64,000 nucleotides of DNA from Lateolabrax maculatus (taxonomy: Eukaryota; Chordata; Actinopteri; Acropomatiformes; Lateolabracidae), in the NCBI GenBank assembly GCA_031216445.1, contig CM062214.1:6906001-6970000 (forward strand), written 5' to 3'. Below the pieces are notes generated by a model that was not told the DNA's origin, ran no database searches, and saw only the letters and a program-made list of their open reading frames with translations. This document shows, piece by piece, positions 48,655 to 61,196 of the stretch (position 1 is its first letter; every line of letters begins with the position of its first letter). Position numbers and translations under genes: made by a program.

Positions 48655-51600
48655 ATGGCCTACACTCTGAGCTCGACCACCGAGGGCCAGACGCGCAGTG
48701 TCGCACCTCAGCACTGCGTCACTCGGGTGGAGCTGTCGGTCACCGCAACCAGCCTGCTGGACCGAGACGTAGCCTCCAAGTCCGACCCGTTCTGCGTTCT
48801 CTTCCATGAAGTGGATGGAAACTGGGTGGAGGTAAGGATGGAGGGGTGACGTGACTGGTAGCTGGAGTGAGAGGTGGAGGAGGAGGAGACGCTAGAGAAA
48901 TGGGCACGTTTTGTCTTCATAAAACTGGTGGAAAATGGAGGGAAATCCGCAGAGGATGAAAATGGCAGATTGAGGAGAAAAGGTTCAACAGAGAGATAAT
49001 ATATTAGTGTTCAGATCATAAGGAGTCAGACTAATTTCTGGTGCTTCTCCACGCTGTGTATTTCAACTCCAGAGATGTGGAGAGAAGAGGATATAAGGGG
49101 GGCAGAAATACAAAGAAGACTGAAGGGAGGATGGAATATTTGAAGTGATAGAAGTGCTTTCAAGGTCACGTCCGCCATGCCGGCTCTTCCAGTAAAGAAA
49201 AGAGCAGAGGATTTTGTTTGTTGTCTAAGGTAGTTTGCAGACAGTATCTGGCATGAGCCCCGGTGTGCTGAGCCCAGTAGGATGTTGCAGCATTTGTAAG
49301 CGTTCTTCCAATGTTGGCCTATCTCTGTAGACTTGGTTAAAGGCGCTTTTAGGGCTGCCAAGTTATATAGAGTTCCACATGTAGGCCTACAGTTAATACT
49401 GATTAAGATTATAGCTAGGCTGATGAATCCGCCAGACCTATCACAATTAAAAAACATAAGGAAATCTAAGGGATTCGAATCAACATTGTTTATTTATATC
49501 ATGTGTTTATGTCTTAAAAAATCGTCCGAGTGTTATCAGATTTTTTAAAATCTCAAATATCGACATGATAAGCAGGAGAAGTGGAAAACCCTGAAAGAGT
49601 TCCTGGAAGTGAAAAACCAGTACTATGGAGGTGATAGGACATTTAAAGATACTTCAAACTATACAGCCCATGGTTAGGTTATGTAAACCGCTGAATGCTA
49701 CACAATGTGCATGCATATTTTCAGCTCCAATAACTATTTAGTTTGATGTATTAAATTAATTGGAATTACTGCAAACACAGTAAGTAGTAAACGTGACATT
49801 CAGTAAAACAATTCAATAAAATTATCTGCTTCTTAAAATTGTTATCATTATCAATTATCATTTTTACAATATAATTTTGGATAGAACTAGAGATTCATGA
49901 AGAAACCTTCTGGATTAATGCAATGGTGGTTTCCAAAATGTTAAATTTGGATTTAATTACCTCGATTGACTGACTTTGGCTGACACGATGCATCCATGCT
50001 TGTTCATTTTCAGAAAATGGTAATTACAGTATCACGTTGGACCAGAACCCGCAATCAAAAGTACCCGTAGAGCTGCTGCACACCCGTGGTACCAGTGACC
50101 TTAATTATTTTGTCTGATTAGACCTCCTCCCCGCACTGTGCGGGCGTGCACCGTCTGTAACGGATCAAGCCAAGCAAATTCACGGCGTTCACCAGTAGCA
50201 AGCCATCTTGACAGTGCTTACCTTTTCAGGGGACGGAGAGCCAGATAGTCCAAAATGGAGGAGGCTGTCATAGTTTATTAGCTTTGTTGCACCATACGCT
50301 TTTATTTAACCCCCTCTGTCGGAGTGTAAACTGTGATAAATGAGCCATGGTTTGCAGGCAGTTATGAACAGGAGTTGTCTGGCAAGAGATCAGATTATTG
50401 ACCCGTTAGCGGCCGAGCTAAGTGACCCTTAGAAAGCTTGTTAGGCCAAAGAGCTGTATTTTCCCTCTTCAGTAACTTTTTATCGAATGAAATGATTTAC
50501 AATGGTGAACGAAATGCCGTGGGGGAAATAAATAGAACAGTAGAGAGAAATTAGAGAGAAGCTATGGAATAGAGAGCTATCATGACAGGGTCCAGTTCCT
50601 GAAGACCCTGCACGGGATAAACTGCTATAGAAGAAGGATTTGTTCAGAACCAAAATTAGTCAGAATTAGAATCAGAATTCATTATATATAAATTATGCTT
50701 GAATAGAGATTTTATACAAAGCGCCTTTCAGAGTCCAGGCACGTTGCAGCTTCTGCTCTGTTTCCTGTTTCGGGAGTCCTCTGTGTCGCTTTAATTCTCA
50801 AAACAATTTGTGATGTGGATGCATGATGTGCAGTATTTTCATAGTGCAGAAAAAAGAAAAACTCGAGCGCATAGTTGAAGATGCTGAAGAGGAACATGCT
50901 GATGAAGTTCTGGTGTGTGTGGTGTGTGTAGGCTGCTGCCTCAAGGCTTTTCAGTAGCGAACAGCTGGTCAACAGGGCAAGATGGTTTCGGTCCGTGTGT
51001 GTGTGCGCGTGTGCCTGCGTGTGTGTAGGCGAGTGCCTCGGGTTGTAGCTAGCTGTCGGTCAGCAGGGCATGTGGCTCTGATGTGAAATTACCAACGGTT
51101 ACCATGGAAACGGGAAGGGAAACAAAAGCTTAGTGCTCCTGGAGTGAGGGAACGATGGAGGAGGCGAAATGAGGCCCAAACCTTTTCTCGGATATCATCC
51201 ACAGCTCGCTGTTTCTCTCACACCCCGGCGTTTTCGACTTTCTCTGATCCCCTCCTGTTAGCTTTGTTTTCCTCCCTCCTCCGATTGTCTCTCTCGTTTC
51301 CGCCACCAGTCTTCCCCTCTCTGTCCCTCTCTTGTCTCACTGTCTGTCCATCTGTCTGTCTTGTGAGATAGAGGTGTGAGAAGCAGCTGGGTCCATCAGG
51401 AAAAAAAGAGAGAGGGAGAGGGTAAGAGAGGGTAAGAGTGTGAGAGCGAGGAGGTGTGAGAGAGGGAGATGAGAAAAGGCTCGAGGGGAACGAGAGGGTG
51501 AGGGGAAAATTAGCGAGAGAAAGCGAAAGAGAGGACAGAGAAGGAGAAGAGAAGTTGAGAACGTGACTGAGGGACAGATGGAAAAAGAAGTGAGACTTAA

Positions 51601-54261
51601 CAAGAGGAGGATGAAGGAAACTGATGAATGAAAGAAACCATGATGGAAAATTATGATAGCAGCTAAAACAGGTGTTAGGGAGGCTTTAGAGAACATAATA
51701 GTTCCACAGAAAGATGGATCACAGCTTTACAAATGACGTGGCACCCAGTTAGTTGACTACTTGGGCTATTTTCAAATTTTTTCTTTCCAAACTCCAAATC
51801 CTCAAACTAATCTAAACACGTGTTATGGACAGGGATATACGCCTGTAACGCTGCAAGTGAGACCTCACATTTAATGTGATGTTTCACCACTTACAGTAGG
51901 GATGCCAGAAGCAGTGGGGTTTAAAATTACATCTTCAGCAGTGTGCTGCTGCTACTGCACACTGTAGCCTTGTAACGTCATTTTGCAGGGTTACATTTTT
52001 GTTACACTTAACCATGTTTTAAATGATATTTCTGCTTTATTATTTACATTAAATTGAGCATCTAAGGAAACCAAAACTGTCACCAGAACACAGTGTTTGT
52101 CTCCTTTGTCAGATAACTATTTGGTTTGGTGATTTAACACATTAATTAAAAAATACGCATGAAGGTGAATCCTGGATTATTAAAGCAGCGCTAATCAATA
52201 TTTTTATGCTAACAATTGATCAGACCACTATGTGTAATGTGAAAGGTGTCGCTCGTAGTGACAAATCCACAAATCAACATTATCACTTGACTCTGCAGCT
52301 CTAAGGGGCATTTTAGCATCTTTCAGCTCTTTGCTTTGGTTCTACAGCTCACAACCTTCCTGGTTTGGTTCACTCTCATCAGCCTCATCTTGAGCAACAG
52401 CAGGCAGCTGTTTTTAGTGAAGATTGATCCACTGTACACTACCTGCCCAGCACCGAACAGCAAATAGACAAACTAAGAGACTAGTTGGTCAACATAGTGA
52501 GGCATTTAGCAGCTAAAGAGACAGATATTTCTCTCAGGAGTGAGACAGGGCTAATTAGATATATAGATAGATAGATAGATAGATAGATTACTTTATTCAT
52601 CCCCGAAGGGAAATTAGGTCGTCATAGCAGCCAGTATATTTGAATACAATAAAATACAATTGAAGAGTGAATATCGGGTGGACACACACAGGACTGGAAT
52701 AAGTCAAATTTGTATTTAAAAAGCTTGTTGTGATGGGCTCAAGTGGCCAAAAAATATATTAGTGTAAGCTCAAGCGCCTGCCATCAAAACACTGTAACTT
52801 TGTTTTTGTGCAATTATCTGTTTGTGTTTGTACTGCAGGTATTTCCAAGTGATTCCTTTTTAACAGCAACTTCTCTGATGTCTGAGTCTTTGAAATCAAC
52901 CTTTGATTGACTCAACCGCTTAGCATTGAGCTGTGGTGTCTCTCTGTTTTCTCTCCCTTTCTGTTGAAAACCAAAAAAAAAACACAGAAACTATACTCAA
53001 CTGAATTGTATTCATACTGGTCATAAACAATTTTGAAATACCCAAGTTCACATCAGGTCCAAGCCACACACACATTTACTACAGGTAGTTACAAAAGTTA
53101 AAATTTGAAATTGTTTTTTATTTTTTTGTCTCATTTATCTGATAGTAAACAAGGACAGATCAAAAATAGAAAAAAAGACAGAATCAGGACAAGATGCCAA
53201 AAGAGTCTGATTCACTTCCACAGCCTGGTGAGCTAGGTTCAAATCCACAGTGGCACAAATGTGAGACACTTAAACTTGCCGGGCTGCCACGATGCACCAG
53301 TATTATCAGTTTTTAAGCCACAAAGTGCAGCCACTCTCCTCCGCTCTCTCCCTATGCGTCAGACTGTTGGATAAGTGCTGTAAGCACTGTTAGCAGGCTG
53401 AAGTTAAAACCTTTTTCCTTCTGAAGTAGGTCTGCAGCATGCCTCTTCTCTTCTTTTGTAATAAAAATGTCTATAGTCAGACAAATGTAAGATATTTTGG
53501 ATAAAAGCATTCATATTGTTCAAGGTACATTTTCTATAGAGTTACCTTATGTCTATACAGTTATTTGGTACTATATTCAAAGTGAAGACACTAAATCATG
53601 TCAAACAGTATAGATAAGAAGATGAAATAGGGGGGGGGGGGCAGCAAAACCAATATTTCCGTGTGACCTAGTTCTAATCAACTCACTTAAATTTAGCAAC
53701 ACTGAAACACGACATCACATTTTTTTTTACCACTGTAATAAAACATGACAACAAAGAAAGTGTTTTGTTTAGTGCCTGTGAATCAGATGAAGGACAAATA
53801 CAGTAATTCAGTGCCAGGGTGTTGACATTTATTTCATGGTCGCCATCTCCGGTGTATCAGTCCAATCACCATTCAAAAATTTTCAAATAATTTAGAATTG
53901 GTGACGGGCTACACGCATACTGACCTCATCTAATGGTGGATAAACACGCTATGCAGTGTGTTCTGGGTGAGTCAGACTTGAGAGTAGTGCAGCCAGTGAG
54001 TATTAGTCATCCAACCACCTGGTTTAGAGGACCAAGAGCAAATAACATGACTCTCACTGTGCTCTTACAGACACCCACGCACTCTGATGTGTCTGTGTGC
54101 TGTCCGGGCCATTTTTTTGGGACCATGAGAACTCATTACATGTAATACCTCAAAGCTGGAAACGTCTCAACAATTGTTGGATGGATTGCCACAAAATTTG
54201 GTACATATATTGATGTCCTCATCAGGATGAATTGTTATAACTTTGGTTATCCTCTGACTTT

Positions 54262-54302
<41 letters not shown>

Positions 54303-57300
54303 TATTTTATTCATCCCCGAAGGGAAATTAGGTCATCGTAGCAGCCGGTATATTTAAATACAATAAAATACAGTACAACAATAGAATACAATACAATACA
54401 ACAGAATAAAATAGAATAAAATTAAATGTTCCAGTATATGGAGTGTTGGACAGGGTACACAGTGCACGGAGACATTTTGTGCAGTTCTGTGGTGGTGACT
54501 CTGACAGAGGTAGATGAGTTGTAGAGTCTTATTGCGGTTGGGAGGAACGATTTCCTGTAGCGTTCCTTAGAGCAGCAGGGTTGAATGAGTCTGTGGCTGA
54601 AGCTGCTCTTTAGCTTGTCCAGTGTTTTGTGGAGGGGGTGAGAGGGATTGTCCATGATTGCCAGCAGTTTTGCCAGCATCCTGTCCTCCACCACCTCCTC
54701 CAGGGTGACAAGCTTAGAGCCAACCACAGACTCAGCTTTTCTAAAGATTTTGTTCAGTCTGTTGGCATCCTTTGCCTTGATGCCCGCACCCCAGGACACC
54801 ACGGCAAAGAAGATGGTGCTCGCCACAACAGACTTGTAGAACATCTGCAGCATCTTGTTGCAGACGTTGAAGGACCTGAGCCTCCTCAGAAAGTAAAGCC
54901 GACTCAGGCCCTTCTTGTAGACGGCCTCTGTGTTGGTGGACCAGTCCAGTTTATTGTCCAGTGTGACACCCAGGTACCTGTATGCAGGTACCACCTCCAC
55001 ATCCGTCCCCCCGATGCAGACAGGAGAGGGCAGGGGCTTGTTCCTCCTGAAGTCCACCACCATCTCCTTCGTCTTTGCCACGTTGAGCTGCAGGCGGTTC
55101 TCCCCACACCACTTCACAAAGCGGTCGACCAGGTCCCTGTACTCAGCCTCCCCCCCGCCTTCAACACACCCCACAATGGCCGTGTCATCAGAGAACTTCT
55201 GCAGATGACACGACTCAGTGCAGTGCTTAAAGTCAGCAGTGTATGTGGTGAAGAGGAAGGGGGGCAGCACAGTTCCCTGGGGGGCCCCGATGTTACTGAT
55301 CAGACGATCAGACACACAGTTCTGTAATCTCACAAACTGTGGTCTGCCCGTCAGATAGTCATCGACCCAAGTAATGAGGGGAGCACTCACCTGCGTGCCC
55401 TCCAGTTTGGCCTTCAGCAGTCTGGGCTGGATGGTGTTGAAGGCGCTGGAGAAGTCGAAGAACAGCTAGCTCCATCATCAGGGAACTGAAGTTAGAGGTT
55501 GTTGTGGCCACTCTCATGAGTTAGGGAGGAGCATTAAGAGTCCAAGAGGGCACGTTCTCTTTGTACAGGCAGCTGTGTTTTGGGAACGTGGAGCCTAAAA
55601 ATACTGAATGTATCATTTCATATTGATAACGCTGAGATATTGTGTTTATTTGACCTTGACGTTTTGACGCTTTTTTTATACAGTTTGACACTACACTGGA
55701 CGTTGTTTCAGCAATACTGGCCAACATTTGCATTGCATTACTCCACTGTGTCATGATTTGTAGAATGGAGAACCCAAATCCAGCATAGTGATATATGAGT
55801 CCAGGCAGCCAGAGACTTTATCCTCAACTGATTTGGTACAGAAATGACAGAGAGAGGCTGGATGTGGAGGACTCAGTGACAAGCCTGCGCTGACACAATC
55901 AGAAACCTGCATAATGTTAGAGTGACGGGATGATATAACCAGGTTACTCTGTTTTCTATGTAAACATAATATCTTGAATATGATCACAACCATTATTAGA
56001 CTTAGGGTTTATGAACATGCATGTAAACATAAACAAGTTGATATAACCTTGCCCGATTTGGTTCAATGGCTAATTTGTATCCACAGTCCCTGGGCAGTTG
56101 GGAGTTAAAAGTTATTGGTGTCGACTGTACAGTGTCTTCTCAGTAGAACCTTACTGGATGCACAGGTACAGCCACAGTCCACTTGAATTGCATGTGTTGA
56201 AATTAAATTTTTTGCTTTAAAAGTCTTTCTCTCTCCCTGTTTCTTGTCTTTTAGCTCGGCCGCACTGAAACAGCTGTGAACAACTTGAATCCAGTGTTTG
56301 GAGTGAAGTTTCAGGTGGACTACCACTTTGAGGAGATCCAGAAGCTTCGCTTCGCCATGTTTGATGAAGACAAGTGCGCCACGCAACTCTACGAACATGA
56401 CTTCCTGGGAGAATTCATTTGTACACTGGGAGTGGTATGGAATGATGAAACCTCTTCAGTCGGTTCTATAGGATGATGGAGTATAAGTTGCCATTATGTG
56501 GCCTGCCCCTTGCTCTCTATTTCCAGCTATAGTAAACTCATGCCAAAAGTCCCGGCTCCTATTATTAGATTAAAAAAAGATCTTTGGCACAAAGTTGCAT
56601 TTTGCGTTAACTAACTTACGGTGTGTTGCATCAGCACATTAACCTGACGTTTATATGGTGAAAAATTGCAAAAGCACTGATGCTTAACGTATCAGTACGA
56701 TGATGCAGGTAATTGTGAATAACTTAAGTTATAAATATTTTTTGCAGTTGCCATTTCTGGCATGCTGTTTTATAATTATAAATTAAAATACAACTTTTCA
56801 CCCAACTATGTAATATAATATATATACTACTACATATTGTATCGATAATATAATTTGGAATAATTAGCTTGTTACACCGTAATAAGCACATGTCATACAA
56901 AAACTGCACTGTATTTAATAGTGTAACTAACCAGATGACTCTCCACTGTGGCAAACGGCAACTCAGAAAACCTCTGTTATGACATCATATTGTGATAAAC
57001 ACATAATAAAACACAAATACCAACATATTGACCATGACTACTCTGACAGTATGTGATATGACCAGCTGATCCTGGCGCTGTGTGGGTGAAGAACTGATCT
57101 AATTAGCACTGCTATGTAAATTGCGGCCAATGTTTTTTTAAGACTGCTGTAGAAGAAAGTCTCTCGTTTTCTTTCAGCTCCAGTTATATTAACAGAAAGT
57201 TAAAAGACAAAATAACAGAGCCGGAGCACTTCTGTGTTGCTCACACCCAGAGCGTCAATAGTTGAAGAGAAGTAGTTAGCAGGGGAACTGGGCGAAACTA

Positions 57301-57977
57301 AGAGGTGCAATAATAAAAATATGAACAGCTGGATGCAAACTAAACTGGAGTCAACTAATTTAGGTAACCAGGTTCAGAATATAGTTAGTTTTGGATAGAA
57401 TCAAAATGTCAAGTTGTTCAAACCCATATTTCTTTTGTTTTGTGTTTTGTCTTATCCTTTTTATTAAATGATTCCTGTCCTGTGTGTCTCTTGTTAATCA
57501 TCCACTAGATTGTGTCCAATAAGAAACTTCACAGACCGTTGATTTTAGCCAATGGGAAGCCAGCCGGCAAAGGATCCATTATGGTAAGAATCAGAACTCT
57601 CGCTATACCCTTTCCTTTCTGTCCCTCCTGTTGACACACACACATATGCACTGTTCTGTACCATCAGAGGTTTGCCGTAGTTGGCCATGTGGATGCAGTC
57701 GCTGTTGTTTACTATAATGGCAAGTTTACTATTGTTTATGACGATGACAGTGGTGAAGACGTTATCGAGGCTGCTGCTGTAACTGTTATTGACGACTGCT
57801 ATAGTTGCTGCTCTTCCTGCTGATGTTGATGTGGATGTTAACAGTTGCCAGTATTTTTGTTGCAGCTAATGTTGTGCTGTAATGTTATTTTAGATAACAG
57901 CTCAGGAGCTGTCTGACAACAGAATCATCACTTTGACCCTGAGTGGGCGTAAACTGGATAAGAAGGTAGGTAGTTAG

Positions 57978-58031
<54 letters not shown>

Positions 58032-61000
58032 TGAATGCAAATACAAGCACACACACACACACACACTCAGAGTGCAACAGAGCAACACGTTCTACCTTAG
58101 GACACACTGACAACATTTACAGTAAGTGTTTTCACACCCTCCACCTTTGTCCACCAACTAATGGGCTCATCAGCTGCACTGATACAGTAGCTGGAAATTA
58201 TTAAATGTATTGTTATAATAGTGTATTTTCAATCTTAGACCTGTGGAGTAACTGCTGGTGTATGGTGAAGGGAATAATGACAGCAGGTCAGAAACAGCAC
58301 AGCTTGAATTGTGATTTGAACTAATGCTGACTTGTGCCTGCTGTGCACCCTCCGGTTAAACCACCAGAACAGACACAAAGCACAGTAATTGCAGGAGCTC
58401 AGAGTGTCTTTTAATAAATACATTAATTAAACAAAATAAAAAAAAGATTTCTCAATGCAATATGGTGTCCTTTATTTTGGCTGCTACAATTTAATTAACT
58501 AAAAGCATCAGTCAAACTGTGATACATGTGTTGCAATTTGGCGGAGGAGAGGAAAAATAATAATAAAACAGGATTCATCCTATAAAAAGACTTTACAGCA
58601 AACTGTCTCTGTTCCGTGCAGGACTTCTTCGGGAAGTCAGACCCCTACCTGGAGTTTCACAAACAGGGAGAAGACGGCAAATGGATGCTGGTGCACAGGA
58701 CGGAGGTGAGTCATCGGTGGGGATTAAAAGCACCTACATCTGTCATTATTGTAAACCAAGCGCTGTCATTAATAAACCAGTCTCTACAGAGGGTTATACA
58801 CTGTAGCTTTAACAATAAGCGTGTAAAGCGGGATGAAACCGATTACAACCCCAGGTTTAAGGTAATTCGTCTGTGGCTACATCTGCATTATACTGTATAT
58901 CTGCTGTGTGTAATTGAGAGATTATGTGCCTATTTCCGTGACTTCAGGTCATAAAGAACACCTTAGATCCAGCATGGAAACCCTTTACTGTTCCGCTTAT
59001 TTCTCTCTGCAATGGAGATGTGGACAGAAACATCAAGGTTAGTGGTCAGAGTTTCATCTGTTACAAAACTGGTGTGGTATGGAGTTTCCACTTTATTAAA
59101 TGTTAGCAGTGCACATTGACAATAGAAAGTCATCAGATGCTATGTTATAATAGAGTAATTATAGTATATATATATATGTATACACACACACACACACACA
59201 CACACACTTATATATATACATATATACATATAAGGCTGGACTTATAACATTATGTTCAGTCCAAAAGGTGTTACTGTCAATATAAAATTTAACCAATTAT
59301 GTTAAGTTAACATTTTAGAATTGAGAGTATGCAAGTATGGAGAAGTATAAAGAGGGCAAAAATACCAGAGAAATAACACCTTGATTCTCAAAAAGGAGGC
59401 TAAATAAGCAAACCATGTCATAGAAAAGATGATGGCATGACATGATGTGTTGTACACAATGACAGGTCCTGTGTTACGACTATGACAATGACGGAGGCCA
59501 CGACTTCATAGGAGAGTTTCAAACCACAGTCGCCAAGATGAGTGAGGCCCACAACTCAGTGGAGGTAAAGCATATCTGACATTAGTGTAATTAAGCGTGT
59601 GTTAAGTGTTATCTGTTAACTATCTCTGTTCTTTCTGTCAGTTGGGTTAGAGCTGAACATTTCCAGTTGTCCAAGTAGAATGAGATGTAGATATCTGTTA
59701 AACGTTTGGTTACAGTGTAACAACCGTCAGTCAGGTATCTCACTATGGGATGCCCCTTCAAACGGGGGTTTCGAAAGTGAGCTAATTAAGCAGTTCCCAT
59801 CAGCCTCAGCGCTACTATGAGACAACATGCACACATAACTCACTTAAGATTAGCACGTCACACTGACGTGCTAGATGTTACATGCTCAACATCAGCATGT
59901 TCACATAGTATAAAATAGTAAAATATGTATTAAAATGCTTACATATATGTTAATGTTTTGAAACAGTTAACCATATATTTTTAAAATATAAACAGCATTT
60001 ATCTGATCGTGCACACAGTAACTGAGAAACTGGTGTCATCAGCCAATGTATAGGATTTTTAGTTTATCTTTTAGTTATACTAAATTGGCCACAACCCTAA
60101 CTGGCTAATTTGCAGTTTAAATGCATTCAGTTGCATCTATCAACAATGAAGCTAGAAGAATCATGCACAGATTTGCATTGCTGCATTTTTTCGCACATTA
60201 TTGCCAATGAAGACTGGTTGGCTATTAATTCTGAGCTGCTAATGAATAAATACTATTGAGATTTATTCTTTTCAGATTTGCATTTCTTTTCTGCTAAAGA
60301 TGTAAAGATGCAAGGATCAGAACACTGTTCATTCATTAGTAGCTCTGTGTGTGAGCAAATGTATGTGTGTTCATTTGTGAAACTGCGTGTGTGCATATGC
60401 CAAAGCAGCCTCATGACTTGTTCTCCTACTGAGTCTCTTCATGTGTGGTAATGTTGTGTATGTGTGTGGGGGGGCAAAATAACAAGCAAAATAAGATGCA
60501 GGATGGAGAGATGGGGAATGGAGAGAGAGGCAGTGTGTGAAAAGAGGGATGAGAAAATGAGGGGTGCTTTTGAGATGTAAAACAGCCTTCAGCCGAGCCC
60601 TAGTAACACAACTAGGCATTTAGAGCTACCTGTCATATGAATCACCAGCTGACTTAAGGCATGTGAGTGTGTAGTGTATGTGTGTGTCTTTTGATCAAAC
60701 ACATTGGTGTCTAATATGTGACTTACAGTATTACAGACAGTCCGAAGCTTCATTTGTCTTTTAGCTTCATTTTCATCTCGTAAATGGAATTCTTACAGTA
60801 TTTTAAGATTTTCTGTATACATGTGGGTTTCCATATAACTGTATACTACACCACTATAATATAGTTACTGGTAGCTTATACTACATCTAGTTACTGTGGG
60901 CGGCATGGGGAATACATGCAGATCCAAGTCACAGTCTCTTAGTCGTCTGTTCACTCCCCCCCATCTCACCGCTGCTCTTTCCAGCTCTGCTGTCATCTGT

Positions 61001-61196
61001 ACTTTTCCCTTTTCCGCCCTTCTTTTGACCTTTTTTCTTGATTTCTCCTTTTCTGATACTGATACTTGTAATTTTTATTTTCTCTGTAATTGTCATTCCG
61101 TCTCTTCAGGTGGAGTTTGACTGCATCAACCCCAAGAAACAGAAGAAAAAGAAGAATTATAAAAACTCTGGCTTTATCATTGTCAAGTTGTGTAAG
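48655..61196 (+). CDS. cpne2: Copine-2-like protein, 5' half (8 coding exons, continues right of window)
   Basis: Copines are cytosolic calcium-dependent phospholipid-binding proteins that move to membranes through two N-terminal C2 domains and carry a C-terminal VWA-like domain. Exons: 48655-48831, 56255-56434, 57509-57583, 57894-57965, 58622-58705, 58948-59037, 59466-59564, 61110-61196, all phase 0, totalling 864 bases (288 residues of about 550). C2A spans roughly residues 20-130 with LLDRDVASKSDPFCVLF and MFDEDK acidic calcium ligands. C2B spans about 165-280 with DFFGKSDPYLEF and YDYDNDGGHDFIGEF. The basic stretch INPKKQKKKKNYKNSG follows. The sequence resembles CPNE2 most among copines I know, and linkage to nlrc5 agrees. 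Start: first ATG after the acceptor at 48629-48630. The next exon (VWA part) was not found before 64000. Confidence 0.92.
48832..52180. other. Proximal part of cpne2 intron 1 (after the first coding exon)
   Basis: The first 3.3 kb of the 7.4-kb intron shows no additional exon, RNA gene or mobile-element reading frame that I can support. A pyrimidine-rich stretch (51228-51362) is followed by a purine-rich one (51395-51630). Confidence 0.5.
52187..52560 (+). repeat. Teleost dispersed repeat ('GCTAATCAATATTTTTATG ... GCAGCTAAAGAGACAGATAT'), sense copy
   Basis: Phrases 'gaccactatgtgtaatgtga', 'acaaatccacaaatcaacat', 'ccactgtacactacctgccc', 'acatagtgaggcatttagca' and 'agacagatatttctctcagg' identify a repeat common in fish. 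An antisense piece with 'ctgagaaaaatatctggctc' and 'tttagctgctaggtgttta' lies at 62425-62500. Confidence 0.6.
52564..52672 (-). mobile_element. CR1/L2-group LINE, copy C (3' end only)
   Basis: A (GATA)n tract is followed by ATTACTTTATTCATCCCCGA and AGGGAAATTAGG, matching the 3' ends of copies A and B. The match continues for about 80 bases beyond the tail and then stops, so this is a severely 5'-truncated insertion. It carries no protein sequence. Confidence 0.85.
54145..54262. repeat. Teleost dispersed repeat ('TTGGATGGATTG' family), partial copy 2
   Basis: 'attgttggatggattgccac', 'aaaatttggtacatatattg', 'tcaggatgaattgttataac' and 'tttggttatcctctgacttt' mark this partial copy. It directly abuts the (GATA)n tail of LINE copy B, so the LINE appears to have inserted into or beside it. 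Confidence 0.65.
54262..55468 (-). mobile_element. 5'-truncated CR1/L2-group LINE, copy B, with partial reverse transcriptase
   Basis: The minus strand holds an open frame of over 320 codons with reverse transcriptase motifs: FFDFSSAFNTIQPRLL just upstream of the longest ATG frame, then NIGAPQGTVLPPFLF, then the catalytic box FSDDTAIVG (the F-x-DD motif). The thumb and C-terminal region YFLRRLRSFNVCNKML follow. The 3' end has a (GATA)n tail and the AATTTCCCTTCGGGG motif. The endonuclease domain and N-terminal RT are absent by truncation near 55468, so the copy cannot transpose on its own. The open frame suggests a fairly recent insertion. It lies in a cpne2 intron, antisense to the gene. Confidence 0.93.
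55470..56254. other. Distal part of cpne2 intron 1
   Basis: The stretch between LINE copy B and the second coding exon (56255) shows no supportable feature. Confidence 0.5.
57980..58029. repeat. (CA)n microsatellite
   Basis: About 25 CA units start just downstream of the donor of exon 57894-57965. A second shorter CA run follows at 58050-58067. Confidence 0.93.
59164..59235. repeat. TA/CA/TA compound microsatellite
   Basis: A TATATATG run, about 13 CA units, then another TATATAC run, forming a near-symmetrical compound repeat in a cpne2 intron. Confidence 0.9.
59795..59912. repeat. Teleost dispersed repeat ('TTGGATGGATTG' family), partial copy 3
   Basis: 'cccatcagcctcagcgctac', 'cttaagattagcacgtcaca' and 'gctcaacatcagcatgttca' match the middle part of this family as seen at 47.8-48.3 kb. 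It is a fragment only. Confidence 0.45.

Noticed and set aside
51144..51696. Open frames rich in Ser/Leu/Phe (plus) and Ser/Leu (minus) around 51.1-51.7 kb.
   Set aside because: They follow from the pyrimidine- and purine-rich composition of the intron. No splice framework or homology was seen.
54629..55327. 232-codon plus-strand open frame.
   Set aside because: It is the antisense shadow of the LINE reverse transcriptase frame of copy B.
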